Shown here one piece after another: positions 8,562-17,826 of a stretch of DNA of 64,000 nucleotides. Numbering within the stretch: position 1 is the first letter of the stretch; every line of letters starts with the position of its first letter. The stretch is from positions 29,226-93,225 of the forward strand of contig JAUIDB010000017.1 in the NCBI GenBank assembly GCA_030429235.1. The letters are read 5' to 3'. Under the pieces are notes generated by a model. It was not told the DNA's origin. It made no database searches and was given only the letters and a program-made list of their open reading frames with translations. The position numbers and the translations under genes are program-made. This stretch comes from Thermoanaerobaculia bacterium. GTDB taxonomy: Bacteria; Acidobacteriota; Thermoanaerobaculia; Multivoradales; JAIOJS01.

Positions 8562-8590
8562 TTGCCGTGCCCCGAACCGCTTGCTACCAT
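8562..8590 (+). promoter_or_regulatory. Candidate sigma-70-like promoter for the TPR/DUF4388 genes
   Basis: TTGCCG at 8562-8567 and TACCAT at 8585-8590 are separated by 17 bases, in the 230-base gap between mazG and the TPR gene. The match to TTGACA/TATAAT is partial. Transcription would start near 8597, leaving about 145 untranslated bases. Position and spacing support it; nothing else does. Confidence 0.3.
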
Positions 8591-8740
8591 TCGACATCGA
8601 ATTCATCTGCATCAGTAGGGATCGTGGAGTCGACGTGATCGGGACAGTACGGGGAGAGACATCCGACAGAATGTTTGAACCGGGTACCCCGAGGACGACT
8701 CCATGCGGACCTTGCGGTCCCTTCGCCGAGAACCATCCTG

Positions 8741-10486
8741 ATGGCAAGTAACCTCCGCCAACTGGCGTTGGTCCTACTCCTGATCGGTGGTGGCTTCGGG
8801 GTGGCGGGAGCCCAGGAGGTGCCGGCGCCGACCGACCCATCGCTCGCGAGTCTCGGCGGACAGACCATGGAGGTCGTGCTCGACCGCTCGGCCAGCCGCT
8901 CTCTGCTCCATCTCCAGGAGGGCTGGATCCAGTGGATGAGCTTCTTCTACCAGGACCGAGGCGAAGACGCCGAACGCCAGGTCGAGGAGCTGATGGCGTC
9001 GCTGGAGAGCGTCGGGATGGAGCGCCTACCCGAACTCGCCCTCGGGGCCGTGGCGCGAGGGGTGGAGGCGGCGCATCAGGGCAACTTCGAACGCGCCGAA
9101 CTGGCCTTCGCCGCGGCCGAACGGCTCGACCCGGGGCGCCCCGAGACTTCGTTCGGCCGCGCCGTTCTGGCCGAGGAGCGGGGCCAGACCCTGACCTCCT
9201 TTCGCCTTCGCAACCAGGGACTGAGTCGGGTCTTCGACAACAACGACTATCGGAACCTGTGGTTCAAGAACCTGGTTCAGGTCCTGCTCACCGCGGCGCT
9301 GCTGGCTTCGGCCGCCTTCGTCTTGCTGCTGATGGCCCGATTTGGTGGGGGTCTCTTCGCGGCGCTGGCTCGCGCCCTGTCGCCGCCGCTACCGGCGGGG
9401 CTGCACTGGCTGGCGGCGACCGCGCTCCTGCTCTGGCCCCTGGCAGTGCCGGCCGGTCTAGCGTGGTTGCTCCTCTATTGGTCGGTGCTCATCTGGCGCT
9501 ACTCCTCGGTGTCGCAGCGCTTCGTGCTCGGACTGATCTGGACGCTGGCCGCCGTCACACCGATCTTGATCCACTACCAGGAGCGCAGCGTCGAACTGCA
9601 GTTGGCGCCCCCGGTACGGGCGATGAACGCATTGGCCGAAGGGCGACTCTACGGCGGCCTCTTCTCTGACCTGGGCGTCCTCGGGTCACTACTACCGACC
9701 AGCCCCGCGGTGCAGCAGGTCTTCGGCGACGTGCATCGGATGCTGGGCCAGTTGGAGCGTTCTCGGGATCGGTACGGCTGGGTGCTCGACCGCGAGCCCG
9801 AGAACGTCGCTGCCCTGGTCGGGGTGGGGAACTACTACTTCCGCAAGGAGAACTACGGGCGGGCGATCGAGCACTACAAGCGGGCGATCGAGGGCGAGAT
9901 CGAAAACGCCGCGGCCCACTTCAACCTCAGCCAGGCCTATTCGGAGTCCTACCTGTTCGACGATCACCGCCGAGCCCTGACCGCGGCTCGGACCGCTGAC
10001 GACCAGCAGGTCGGCCGCTGGATCTCCGAAGGAGACATCGATCGCGTGGTCTCGATCAACGGCGGAGTCGAACGACGGAGCGAGATTCTCGCCCTGCTCG
10101 AGGAACGGTTCTCGGAGGGCACGGCCGGCACCGTGAATCCCTACTGGTCGCTGGCCACGCCGTTCGTCGCCCTGGCCCTGGCCCTCGCTTTCGTGCGGCT
10201 GGGGCCACGGGAGGTGGCGGCGGCGGAATCCCGCGTCGACTCGCCGTGGCTCCGCATGCTGGTTCCGGGCCTCCGTTCGACCGAGAATGGCAATGGGTTC
10301 CTCGCCTTCGGTTCCTTGCTCTTGGTAGCGGGACTCCTGCAACTCCTGATGATCGGTCGAATCGGCTACGAGTTGCCTTGGGGACTCGATCCTGCGCTCA
10401 CGCTGCCGTCGATGGTCGGGCTGCTCGGACTGCTAGGACTGCTCGCCGTGCGCGGCTGGCGGGCCCTTCGCATGGGGGCTCGCTAA
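8741..10486 (+). CDS. TPR-repeat integral membrane protein, unknown function
   Basis: 581 residues from the ATG at 8741, chosen because a clear signal sequence follows (LALVLLLIGGGFGVAGAQ). An in-frame upstream start at 8675 would bury it. After the signal come helical repeats (about 60-170), a block of about four membrane helices (about 185-295), TPR units (about 330-420, with NVAALVGVGNYYFRKENYGRAIEHY the clearest) and three C-terminal helices. This layout, TPR domains outside the membrane plus many helices, suggests a scaffold for envelope protein complexes. The stop overlaps the next start (TAATG), so the two are translationally coupled. I do not recognise a named family. Confidence 0.75.
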   Translation: MASNLRQLALVLLLIGGGFGVAGAQEVPAPTDPSLASLGGQTMEVVLDRSASRSLLHLQEGWIQWMSFFYQDRGEDAERQVEELMASLESVGMERLPELALGAVARGVEAAHQGNFERAELAFAAAERLDPGRPETSFGRAVLAEERGQTLTSFRLRNQGLSRVFDNNDYRNLWFKNLVQVLLTAALLASAAFVLLLMARFGGGLFAALARALSPPLPAGLHWLAATALLLWPLAVPAGLAWLLLYWSVLIWRYSSVSQRFVLGLIWTLAAVTPILIHYQERSVELQLAPPVRAMNALAEGRLYGGLFSDLGVLGSLLPTSPAVQQVFGDVHRMLGQLERSRDRYGWVLDREPENVAALVGVGNYYFRKENYGRAIEHYKRAIEGEIENAAAHFNLSQAYSESYLFDDHRRALTAARTADDQQVGRWISEGDIDRVVSINGGVERRSEILALLEERFSEGTAGTVNPYWSLATPFVALALALAFVRLGPREVAAAESRVDSPWLRMLVPGLRSTENGNGFLAFGSLLLVAGLLQLLMIGRIGYELPWGLDPALTLPSMVGLLGLLGLLAVRGWRALRMGAR

Positions 10487-11982
10487 TGGCTATCGAAGGG
10501 AGTCTAGAGCTCTTCCAACTGCCCGAGATCCTCCAGGTCGTCGCGGCACAGAACAAGACCGGGATTCTTACCGTCCAGGGCGAAAACGACATCGTCGCGA
10601 TCTCGTTCAAGGACGGACAGGTGGTGGCGGCGGATGCCCTGAACCAGACGGTGGAGGACGGCCTGGGGCAGGTGCTCGCCAGCCAGGGGTTGGTGAGTCC
10701 GTCCGACTTTGCCGCCGTCAGCGCCGAGTACGAATCGAGCGGTCAGCGCCTGTTGGACCTGCTCGTCGATCGCGGTCTCCTCGAGCGGGCCCAGTTGCTC
10801 GAGGCACTCCGGACCCAGACGTACCAGCTGATGCTGCAGCTCTTGCGTTGGGATCAGGGTGAGTTCAAGTTCTATTCCGGTGACGAGGTGGCCTACGAAG
10901 AGGGGTTCTACGCCATCTCGATCGAGGAACTCCTCATTCGCTCCGTCACCGATCTCGGCGAGGATGGCCAGGCCGAGAATCCGCTGCCGGACCTCAAGGC
11001 CGTGTACGAACGGGTACCGGACGGCCCTATCCTCAAGGTCGTCGGCGTCGACGGGAATCCCGAACTGGGTCCCGACGGCATCAAGGGCAACGAAATCTGG
11101 ATGGAACCGGATGGTTGTGAGCTCTTCGACAGTCTCGACGGCGCCACCCCGGCGGGGGATCTGGCTCGCGACCGGGGATTGGACGACTACAAAGCGCTGT
11201 TCACCATCTACCAACTGCTCGGGGCGGGCGCGATCCGGCTGGCGCCGCGCACCGAGGTACCCGCGGCGCCGGAAGCCCAACTGACGCTGGATGCCGAACT
11301 GGCGGGCCTCGATGGCTGGGACGGGGCCGAGGACACCAGTGCTGGCGTCGCCCCGGGGGTGATCGAGGAGATCCCGGACTCCGAGGGTTCGGCACTGCCT
11401 CCCGTCATCATGCCCGATCCGGAGGAGTACGCTCCCTACGGCTACGGGCAGGAAGAGAAACGATCGCGCAAGAGTCGATCGTCGAAGTCGCGTCGGAGTC
11501 AGGAGCGCCGTTCGGCGGGTCGGGGCGCAGCCATGCCCTGGAGCCACTCCGTCGTGCAGTTGGGAGCCGCCGCGGCCATGGTGCTGCTGCTGGCTACCTG
11601 GTGGCAGGTTCCGCGCCGTCTGCTGTTACCCTTTTCCGGGGTTTCGGACGCCCGGCTCCTCGAGAACCAGAGGCAGGCACAGCTGCAGCGCATCGACGGC
11701 GCGGCGCGGACCTTCTTCCTCCTCGAAGGACACTATCCGGACGACCTGCGGGAACTCATCGATCTCGGGCTGCTCCCCCCGCGGTCGCTGGAGGACCCCG
11801 AGGGCCGGGTGCTGGCCTACATCTCCGAGGACACGAGCTATGAGCTCCAGCCGGTGGAGCGGGGCGAACCGATCGCCGAACTCGCGGTGCGCGAGGCGGT
11901 CACCGGGAACTTCCTGCTCGATGCCGAGTTCTTCGATCTACCGGACGAAGACGACCTGCCACCCCTGGTTCTGTTGGACTGA
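10486..11982 (+). CDS. DUF4388 (PATAN-type) domain protein with membrane segment and pilin-like C-terminus
   Basis: 498 residues from the ATG at 10486. The N-terminus (GSLELFQLPEILQVV, then TGILTVQG and FKDGQVVAAD) is the DUF4388/PATAN domain found in gliding, chemosensory and two-component proteins of Myxococcota, Acidobacteriota and Cyanobacteria. Helical segments to about residue 240 follow. A variable acidic region leads to a basic Ser/Arg patch (about 325-345) and one membrane helix (about 355-375). Beyond it, ARTFFLLEGHYPDDLRELIDLGLLP resembles the conserved part of pseudopilins. The last residues are encoded by the first copy of a 19-bp tandem repeat that continues past the stop. Function is unknown; a regulator tying a cytoplasmic PATAN module to an envelope process is plausible. 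Confidence 0.8.
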   Translation: MAIEGSLELFQLPEILQVVAAQNKTGILTVQGENDIVAISFKDGQVVAADALNQTVEDGLGQVLASQGLVSPSDFAAVSAEYESSGQRLLDLLVDRGLLERAQLLEALRTQTYQLMLQLLRWDQGEFKFYSGDEVAYEEGFYAISIEELLIRSVTDLGEDGQAENPLPDLKAVYERVPDGPILKVVGVDGNPELGPDGIKGNEIWMEPDGCELFDSLDGATPAGDLARDRGLDDYKALFTIYQLLGAGAIRLAPRTEVPAAPEAQLTLDAELAGLDGWDGAEDTSAGVAPGVIEEIPDSEGSALPPVIMPDPEEYAPYGYGQEEKRSRKSRSSKSRRSQERRSAGRGAAMPWSHSVVQLGAAAAMVLLLATWWQVPRRLLLPFSGVSDARLLENQRQAQLQRIDGAARTFFLLEGHYPDDLRELIDLGLLPPRSLEDPEGRVLAYISEDTSYELQPVERGEPIAELAVREAVTGNFLLDAEFFDLPDEDDLPPLVLLD

Positions 11983-12060
11983 CCTGGTTCTGCTGGACTG
12001 ACCGGGCTCTGTTGGACTGACCTGGTTCTGTCGGACTGATCTCGTTCGGTTGGACTGACC
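11964..12060. repeat. Five-copy 19-bp tandem repeat overlapping the end of the DUF4388 gene
   Basis: The core TTGGACTGA or a close variant begins at 11974, 11993, 12012, 12031 and 12050, exactly 19 bases apart each time. The full unit is close to ACCTGGTTCTGTTGGACTG. The first copy encodes the last residues and the stop codon; the rest is noncoding. Copies differ by one to several bases. It lies between convergent genes. There are no unique spacers, so it is not a CRISPR array. Confidence 0.95.
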
Positions 12061-12105
12061 TAGATCGGGCTCGCCCGGTTTCATCCGATCGGGGCCCGAG
12101 GGCTC

Positions 12106-13095
12106 CTAGGGGCAGGTGGCAAACGCCGCGGTATCGAGAATCGGGACGAACGGTCGACCCTGGGGGTTGCCGTAGAACCGGTCGATCCCGGCGAGGGTGT
12201 CCCGAACGTGGATCTGGACCTCGACGTTGGTCAGGCCGGATGCGAAGAACCAGTAGTTCTCGAACTCGGAGGTGCAGGCATCGTGCACCTTGACCAGCAG
12301 CTCGATGTTGTCGGGACCGAAGAACCAGAAGAACCCCGAATCGTCGCGCGCCATCTCCGCGGTGGCGAGTTCGGAGTCGCCGTTCGGGGTCGTCCAACGA
12401 GCCGTCACCTCGAAGCGGCCGGACAGGCAGAGGACGGTATCGGTGGACTCGCAGTTCGCGATCGGTTCGACTTCGTACTGTGTGGTCGCCACCACGTCCT
12501 CCCTCAGGAGCAGCTCGATCTCGTACGGTCCAGGCTCGAGGGGCCCGATCTGACCAACCCAGGTGAGCGGTTCGATGGGGGGTGGTGGATCGCAGATCCC
12601 AGCGGGAATCAGGGGCCACCGAATCGTGGTTCCCTCCACGGTCGGCGGTTGATCGAAGACGCACGATCCGATCCCGGTGGCGGTCAGCTCGAGCCGATCC
12701 GGCTCTGGCAAGCGCCCCGTGACCTCGACGGTGAAGTCGGGGTCGAGGACGCGGAAGCTCGTGGTGGCCAACGGCTCGAGGTCAGGGTCGACGAGCTGGA
12801 GCTCGTAGGCACCGACCTCCAGGGGCGGGATCACGGCGTAGGCCAGCCAGGGGCCCGGGGGCGACGGACAATTTGTGACGAACGATCGGAGAGTGATCGA
12901 GTTGCCCTGGACCTGCTCGGGATAGATGTAGGTGCAGGAACCGGTGGCTTCGACGCGGACGATGGTCGATTGCCCGCGGCGGGGCGACTCGGGCTGCAGG
13001 GTGAGAGTAGGGTCGGTGATCTGGGCTCCCGAGGCGGAGCCGAAGGCGAGGGCCGACGCAAGAGTGAACAGAGTAGGACGCAGCGAGCGGAACAT
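12106..13095 (-). CDS. Secreted protein with conserved Acidobacteriota-type C-terminal domain
   Basis: A 329-residue protein with a signal peptide (LFTLASALAFGSASGA, residues 10-25) and a near-perfect ribosome site: AAGGAGGT lies four bases before the ATG. Two Cys-containing repeats of about 95 residues follow (LRVLD/FRVLD-type ends, PLEVGAYELQL and PLEPGPYEIEL), which look like Ig-like beta domains. The last 110 residues begin LCLSGRFEVTARW and run through FFWFFGPDNIELLVKV and YWFFASGLTNVEV to DTAAFATCP. I know this block as a frequent C-terminal domain of exported proteins in Acidobacteriota-like genomes, without an assigned function. It is not an enzyme I recognise; a surface role is inferred. 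Confidence 0.85.
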   Translation of the reverse strand: MFRSLRPTLFTLASALAFGSASGAQITDPTLTLQPESPRRGQSTIVRVEATGSCTYIYPEQVQGNSITLRSFVTNCPSPPGPWLAYAVIPPLEVGAYELQLVDPDLEPLATTSFRVLDPDFTVEVTGRLPEPDRLELTATGIGSCVFDQPPTVEGTTIRWPLIPAGICDPPPPIEPLTWVGQIGPLEPGPYEIELLLREDVVATTQYEVEPIANCESTDTVLCLSGRFEVTARWTTPNGDSELATAEMARDDSGFFWFFGPDNIELLVKVHDACTSEFENYWFFASGLTNVEVQIHVRDTLAGIDRFYGNPQGRPFVPILDTAAFATCP

Positions 13096-13151
13096 GGGGA
13101 CCTCCTTGCCGGATGGTGGGTCTCCATTCTAGCAACGGTGGTCCGGTGAGT

Positions 13152-14198
13152 TCAGTTCGCGGGAACCACCGGCTCGACGATGCGGCGAAAAAGCTCCGCC
13201 GACAGGGGCTCGACCACGGCAGCCGAGCAGAACGCTTCGGTCACGCCGCGCAGATACCCGTAGCGAAAGAGAGGAGTGAGGAACTCCTCCGGGGCGAAAC
13301 TCTGCTCCTCCGGAGGGATCGGGTCGAGCCGTTCGGCCTGCCTCAGCGCCTCGTCCAGCTTGCCGTCCAGCTCTCGTACCATCCGGTCGAAGCGGCGCCG
13401 CCGCCAGTGCAGGGCGAGTCGAACCCGCCGCTGCCGTCGGACCACCTCTTCGAGTCCGAGCAGGGGCCTCGACCCCGGGCACAGGGTGACCAGTCGGTGG
13501 GCCATGCGGCCGCACCGCACTTGCCGCGCGAAAAAACCGCGGGCGGTGTAGTGGTGGTAGTGGAACCCGACCGGATCCTGGCGGTAGACGATGCGTAGGC
13601 CGTGGGGGACCAGGCGGTAGGCGAACTCCGCGTCTTCGAACGCCGCGGCGGGGAACTCGGTCGAGAAGTAGTTCGGTTCGCGGTCGAGCAGACTCCGACG
13701 CAGCGATACGTTCGAGGTGTAGAGATGCCGAAAGTCGTACTCGTCGCCGTCGGTCATGTAGTGGAAGCTGAACTGCTCGGCTCCCGGGCCCGTGATGTGC
13801 CGCATGGTCGTGGTCAACGCGAGATCGTCGGGCCACTCGATTCTGCCCAGAATGGCGATGCCAGGATCGTCGTACTCCTCGTGGGCGGCCAGATGGGAAG
13901 CCAGCAGATCGGGAGCCGGGCAGATGTCGTCGCCGGTGAACAGCACCAGCTCGCCCGTGGCCCGGGTCAGAGCCCGGTTGCGGGCGGCCGCGGGTCCCTG
14001 ATTCTGCTGTCGCTCTCGAATCAGTCGAAAGCGCTGTGGGGCGTAGGTGGAGAGGAACTCGGCCGTGTCGTCGGTCGACCCGTCGTCGACCACCACGACC
14101 TCCAACGGCACTCCATCGATCTGCTGCGCTTCGAACCCCTCCAAGGTGCGACGCAGGTCGGAGCAGCGGTTGTAGGTCGGAATGATGACGGAGATCAT
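13152..14198 (-). CDS. Glycosyltransferase family 2
   Basis: 348 residues from the ATG at 14198, which overlaps the previous gene in ATGA; the longer open frame upstream is a shadow. The GT-A fold is plain: VSVIIPTYN-type start (MISVIIPTYNRCSDL), VVVDDGSTDDT for nucleotide binding, the DxD-type GDDICP near residue 105 and a C-terminal FEDAEFAYRL acceptor/catalytic segment near 200. The last 120 residues are Arg-rich helices with no recognised domain. It is the last gene of a three-gene minus-strand glycosyltransferase operon and is closely related to the second domain of its neighbour (shared FPAAAFEDxExAYR and HxHHY). The sugar transferred cannot be inferred. Confidence 0.9.
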   Translation of the reverse strand: MISVIIPTYNRCSDLRRTLEGFEAQQIDGVPLEVVVVDDGSTDDTAEFLSTYAPQRFRLIRERQQNQGPAAARNRALTRATGELVLFTGDDICPAPDLLASHLAAHEEYDDPGIAILGRIEWPDDLALTTTMRHITGPGAEQFSFHYMTDGDEYDFRHLYTSNVSLRRSLLDREPNYFSTEFPAAAFEDAEFAYRLVPHGLRIVYRQDPVGFHYHHYTARGFFARQVRCGRMAHRLVTLCPGSRPLLGLEEVVRRQRRVRLALHWRRRRFDRMVRELDGKLDEALRQAERLDPIPPEEQSFAPEEFLTPLFRYGYLRGVTEAFCSAAVVEPLSAELFRRIVEPVVPAN

Positions 14199-16096
14199 GT
14201 GGGTCCTTGCGCGGAGGAAGGAGAAACTGGAGGGCGACGTCCCCGCAGGAAACCCTGTAGGAAGGCCAGGCGACAGGCGAGATCCCAGCTCTGTTCCCGA
14301 GTCTTTGGGCGTTTGAGCCAGCGCCACAGCGTGACGATAGCCGGTGCGACCGCGATCGTCCAGAGCATGCCCGGCGCGCGGTGCAGGACGGCGTAGCGGG
14401 CGGCGTGGCCGGCGCGCCGCTGGCGCTCGAGAAAGACCTCTAGCTGTTCGTAGTGGTGGCGATGCCAGGCGGCGGCCGCGTCGGAGAACAGCACCGACCA
14501 GCCCCGACGGGACCAACGGTAGGCCAGCTCCGTGTCCTCGAAGGCGGCAGCGGGGAACCCCTCGTCGAACGGTTCCAGGCGGAACCACTCGGTCGGCGCT
14601 GAGAGGTTGGAACCGAGCACCGCGGTATAGGGGATCGGTCGCCCGTTCTCGAGGCCTTCGAAGTAGAACTGAGGACCCCGAGGGGCCAGGAAGTGCATCA
14701 GCGGTGTGACCTCCCGGGCAGGGTCCCAGTCGATCCGACCCTGCAGACCGCGATCGGACAGCGCGGCATCCAAGTGGTGGGCCAGGCTCCCTGGCACCGG
14801 GGGTGTGTCGTCGCCGAGCAGCAGGGTGCGAGCGGCGCGCGCTCGAGCGATGCCGAAGTTGCGAGCCGCGGCCGGCCCCAGCGGTGGCCGCGTCACGACG
14901 GAGAGCGAGAGGGCCTCGAAGCGCTTCTCGAGTTCGGTGGGCGGAGGTTGCGTCGACCCGTCGTCCACCACCAGGACCTCGACCACCCTGCTTCGCTCGG
15001 CCGGCAAGGTGGCAACTTCTTCCTGTAGTCGCAGCAGGGTTTCCTCGAGGGTCGCCCAGCGATCCCGGGTGGGGATGATGATCGACAACTCGGGAGCAGG
15101 GAGGCCGGCCGTGGCCTCAGGGGTGGAGGCCGCGGCGTGGAGTGGGTGGTCGGGATCGAGAAGCTCGCGGTAGACCTTGGGGACGTCCGGGTTGGTGCCG
15201 CGAAGCTGCAGGAGCTGAGCGAAGGACCCCTCCGAGACGAACGGAGGCAGGCTGCGCCACTGGCGCCGTGCCAGATCGAGATCGCGGTGACCGCTCTCGT
15301 CCCTCGCCACCTCGGCGCGCAGCGAGGCGGAGTGAGCCCCCAGGGTCCAGGCGATCTCGAACTCCATACGCCGTTGGCCGACGGCGGGGCCGGTGGCTTC
15401 CGCTCCCTCTTTGATGGTGTTGGAGGCGTGGACACGGTAGTCGATCAGCGGCTCTTCGACGATCTGCAGCGGCCCCGCAGTGGCGGCCGCGAGAGCGAAG
15501 TACCAATCGTGGGTGTAGCGCAGGGCGGGAAACCGAACGCGGGTGTCGTGCAGCAACTCGCGCCGGAACGCCAGGTTGGACGACGTCGAGACGTAGTTCG
15601 TCTCGAGCAGAGCCAGGCGTGGGTCGCCGAGGTCGGCGAGCCGCCCGCCCCGGTGCCGAGGAGGCCAGGGTTCGAGGTTCCGATACGCCTCCTTGACGCC
15701 GAGCTCCTGGCCCGCAGCGTCGATCAGTCGGATCCAAGAGGTGAGAGTGAGCAGTGTGGGGTCGGCCTCGAACCGGGCGACGAAGGCCCGGATCCGTTCG
15801 CGGTGGAAACGGTCGTCCGAGTTGAGCAGGAAGAGGTAGTCTCCGCTGGCGTGTTCCAAGCCGCGCTGGAGGGCCTGGTGGGCTCCCTGATTGCTCTGCG
15901 TCAGTACCACCACGCGACGGTCGGGGGCGTAGCCGGAGAGCACCTCGAGGCTGCGATCGGTCGAGCCGTCGTCGACGACGATGAGTTCCAGCTCGCAGTC
16001 AGCCGGTAGGGAACAGGCCAGGACGCTGTCGATCGCTTCGCCCACGTAGTGTTCGTGGTTGTACGACGGGATGATCACCGACACCAAGCTCGGCAT
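14195..16096 (-). CDS. Tandem-domain glycosyltransferase (two GT2 modules)
   Basis: 633 residues carrying two complete GT-A modules. The first starts VSVIIPSYNHEHYV, with VVDDGSTDRS and LNSDDRF. The second starts near residue 345 as LSIIIPTRDRWATLE, with VVDDGSTQPP and LLGDDTPPVP, followed by FPAAAFEDTELAYRWS and HRHHYEQ. Both keep their nucleotide and metal motifs, so two transfer reactions by one polypeptide are likely, as in processive or two-sugar polysaccharide enzymes. ATGA overlaps at both ends couple it to its neighbours. A C-terminal basic amphipathic region may hold it at the membrane. The sugars involved are unknown. Confidence 0.9.
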   Translation of the reverse strand: MPSLVSVIIPSYNHEHYVGEAIDSVLACSLPADCELELIVVDDGSTDRSLEVLSGYAPDRRVVVLTQSNQGAHQALQRGLEHASGDYLFLLNSDDRFHRERIRAFVARFEADPTLLTLTSWIRLIDAAGQELGVKEAYRNLEPWPPRHRGGRLADLGDPRLALLETNYVSTSSNLAFRRELLHDTRVRFPALRYTHDWYFALAAATAGPLQIVEEPLIDYRVHASNTIKEGAEATGPAVGQRRMEFEIAWTLGAHSASLRAEVARDESGHRDLDLARRQWRSLPPFVSEGSFAQLLQLRGTNPDVPKVYRELLDPDHPLHAAASTPEATAGLPAPELSIIIPTRDRWATLEETLLRLQEEVATLPAERSRVVEVLVVDDGSTQPPPTELEKRFEALSLSVVTRPPLGPAAARNFGIARARAARTLLLGDDTPPVPGSLAHHLDAALSDRGLQGRIDWDPAREVTPLMHFLAPRGPQFYFEGLENGRPIPYTAVLGSNLSAPTEWFRLEPFDEGFPAAAFEDTELAYRWSRRGWSVLFSDAAAAWHRHHYEQLEVFLERQRRAGHAARYAVLHRAPGMLWTIAVAPAIVTLWRWLKRPKTREQSWDLACRLAFLQGFLRGRRPPVSPSSAQGPT

Positions 16097-17826
16097 CAGG
16101 AGGAGCCTCCCTCGGATTCGGTGGGGCCGAAGATCGCTCGGCGGTAGCGATCGACGTAGCGCGGCAGCGAGAAGTCCTTCTCGATGCGCAGGCGCGCGAC
16201 ACGTCCGGCTGGATGGCGGACGGCCGGGTCGCGGTAGCTGCGGATGGCCTCGACGTAGTCGTCGATCACTCCAGGCCGCGGCACCACCGTACCCCCTCCG
16301 TCGGCCAGCAGGAGGGGGACATCGCCCACCGCGGGAGCCACCACCGGGAGCTCGCGGGCCATACCCTCGAGGAGGAACACCGGCAGCCCCTCGTACGCCG
16401 AGGTCATGAGGCAGAGATCGAGGGCGTCGAAGAGCGGTTCGGGGTCCTCCTGCATCGGCAGTCGGATCAGGTTGGGGAGGGGTTGGCGCTCGAGCTCCGC
16501 GTCCACCCGAGCACTCGAAGGACCATCCCCCGCCAGTAGGAAGTAGACGGTGCCGCTCTGGGAGTCGTCGGAGGCCGAGAACCGCCGCGCGACTGTCAGG
16601 ATGTCCAGGGGACGTTTTTGCGGGTGGAGGCGCAGGAAGGAGCCGACGACCAGAGCCGATTCCGGGATTCCCAGCTGCTGGCGCCGCTCGCGGCGCCGTT
16701 CCAGGCGTTCAGGCTCCGCGAGCGGGGGTGGCAGGGAGACGGCGTGGTGGATGCAGGTGATTCGGTCGGCGGAGATCTGAAAGCGCTCGGCCCACACCGC
16801 TTCGATCTGCCGATTGATGGCGACGTGCAGGTCGACGTCCGCCGCCAGCACCTGGGGGTAGTGGTCCATCCAACCGCCCTCGTGGTTGAACAGCTGGCTG
16901 AGCAGCCGGAGGCCGGGCACGTCACGCCTCAGCTCTGCCAGGCGATCGAAGAGGTCGGTGGTCGGGTTCCAACTGAACAGAGTCTCGACGCGGTAACGGC
17001 GCAGCAGGTGGCGCAGGGCGGGGATTCGGGCTTCGCGTGGTAGCCAATCGCCCAGAGGAAAGATCCAGGGTGAGGCCTTCCAGGCTTCGGACAGGGTCTG
17101 GCCCCGTTCGGCCGCGTGGGGTTCGAGGCAGACCACCAGAGCGCGCACCTCGTCCGGGGGAAAGCCTCGGATCAAGTCGAGGAGGAGCCGCTCAGCCCCC
17201 CCGATCGCCAGATAGGGCACCACGAACAACACCGTCGGCGGACCGTCGATCGGGGGCAACGCTCGCAGGGCCTGATCGACGGGTTGCACTTCCAGCGGGA
17301 TCAGGGCACCGGGAGGCTGATCGTCTCGCACCACGTAGCCGTCCCTGGCGAGTTCGGCGGCGCTTCGGTTGCGATGGCCGGGGACGAGGGGGAGCCTCCG
17401 ACCCACCACCCGCCGCGATGTCGCTTCGACGTCGCGCGCCAGGAGCGTCCAAGGTCCCGCCGTGGCCCAGGGTAGTGGCTCTGCGGCCAGGGCCAGCAGA
17501 AGTCCTTCGAGCCCGGAGGGAGGGGGTTCGATCGTGGTCTCGGAGTCGGTGGCCAGCACGAAGGGCGGGGGAGGTTGACGGGAATCCGCCGCCCACGAGC
17601 TTTCGGTCTGGGAACGAAGGGAGTCAGCGCTGCCGGGCGTCACCTGAATCGCCGGGTGTAGGATCAACCGGTCCGCCTGGGCTCGGGCCCGGGGAACCAC
17701 GCGGGGCGGGAGTTGGCGGCCGAGGCGAGCCCGCCCGCGGTAGCGAAGCACCGACAGGGCTCGCCGCAATCGACGCAGACCCCGCCGTACCCGCGGTTTG
17801 CGCACCAGGACAGCGGGTACGTTCAC
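16096..17826 (-). CDS. Glycosyltransferase family 4-like with N-terminal extension
   Basis: 576 residues from a GTG whose bases overlap the upstream stop (GTGA, 17823-17826). The first 165 residues are basic then Pro-rich and match nothing I know. From about 190 the GT-B fold begins (VLFVVPYLAIGGAERLLLDLIRGF). The C-terminal half has GSFLRLHPQKRPLDIL, FLLAGDGP and the retaining EX7E motif in SAYEGLPVFLLEGMARELPVV. GT4 enzymes use nucleotide-sugar donors with retention of configuration. It resembles the neighbouring 17823-19577 protein, with the same GGAE and SAYEGLPVF elements, so the two probably arose by duplication. Confidence 0.88.
   Translation of the reverse strand: MNVPAVLVRKPRVRRGLRRLRRALSVLRYRGRARLGRQLPPRVVPRARAQADRLILHPAIQVTPGSADSLRSQTESSWAADSRQPPPPFVLATDSETTIEPPPSGLEGLLLALAAEPLPWATAGPWTLLARDVEATSRRVVGRRLPLVPGHRNRSAAELARDGYVVRDDQPPGALIPLEVQPVDQALRALPPIDGPPTVLFVVPYLAIGGAERLLLDLIRGFPPDEVRALVVCLEPHAAERGQTLSEAWKASPWIFPLGDWLPREARIPALRHLLRRYRVETLFSWNPTTDLFDRLAELRRDVPGLRLLSQLFNHEGGWMDHYPQVLAADVDLHVAINRQIEAVWAERFQISADRITCIHHAVSLPPPLAEPERLERRRERRQQLGIPESALVVGSFLRLHPQKRPLDILTVARRFSASDDSQSGTVYFLLAGDGPSSARVDAELERQPLPNLIRLPMQEDPEPLFDALDLCLMTSAYEGLPVFLLEGMARELPVVAPAVGDVPLLLADGGGTVVPRPGVIDDYVEAIRSYRDPAVRHPAGRVARLRIEKDFSLPRYVDRYRRAIFGPTESEGGSS

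Noticed and set aside
11964..12060. CRISPR-like array.
   Set aside because: Units are directly adjacent at 19-base period, without spacers, and no cas gene is present.
12061..12105. Intrinsic terminator between the DUF4388 gene and the convergent secreted-protein gene.
   Set aside because: CGGGCTCGCCCG gives only a 4-bp stem with a weak T run, too little to call.
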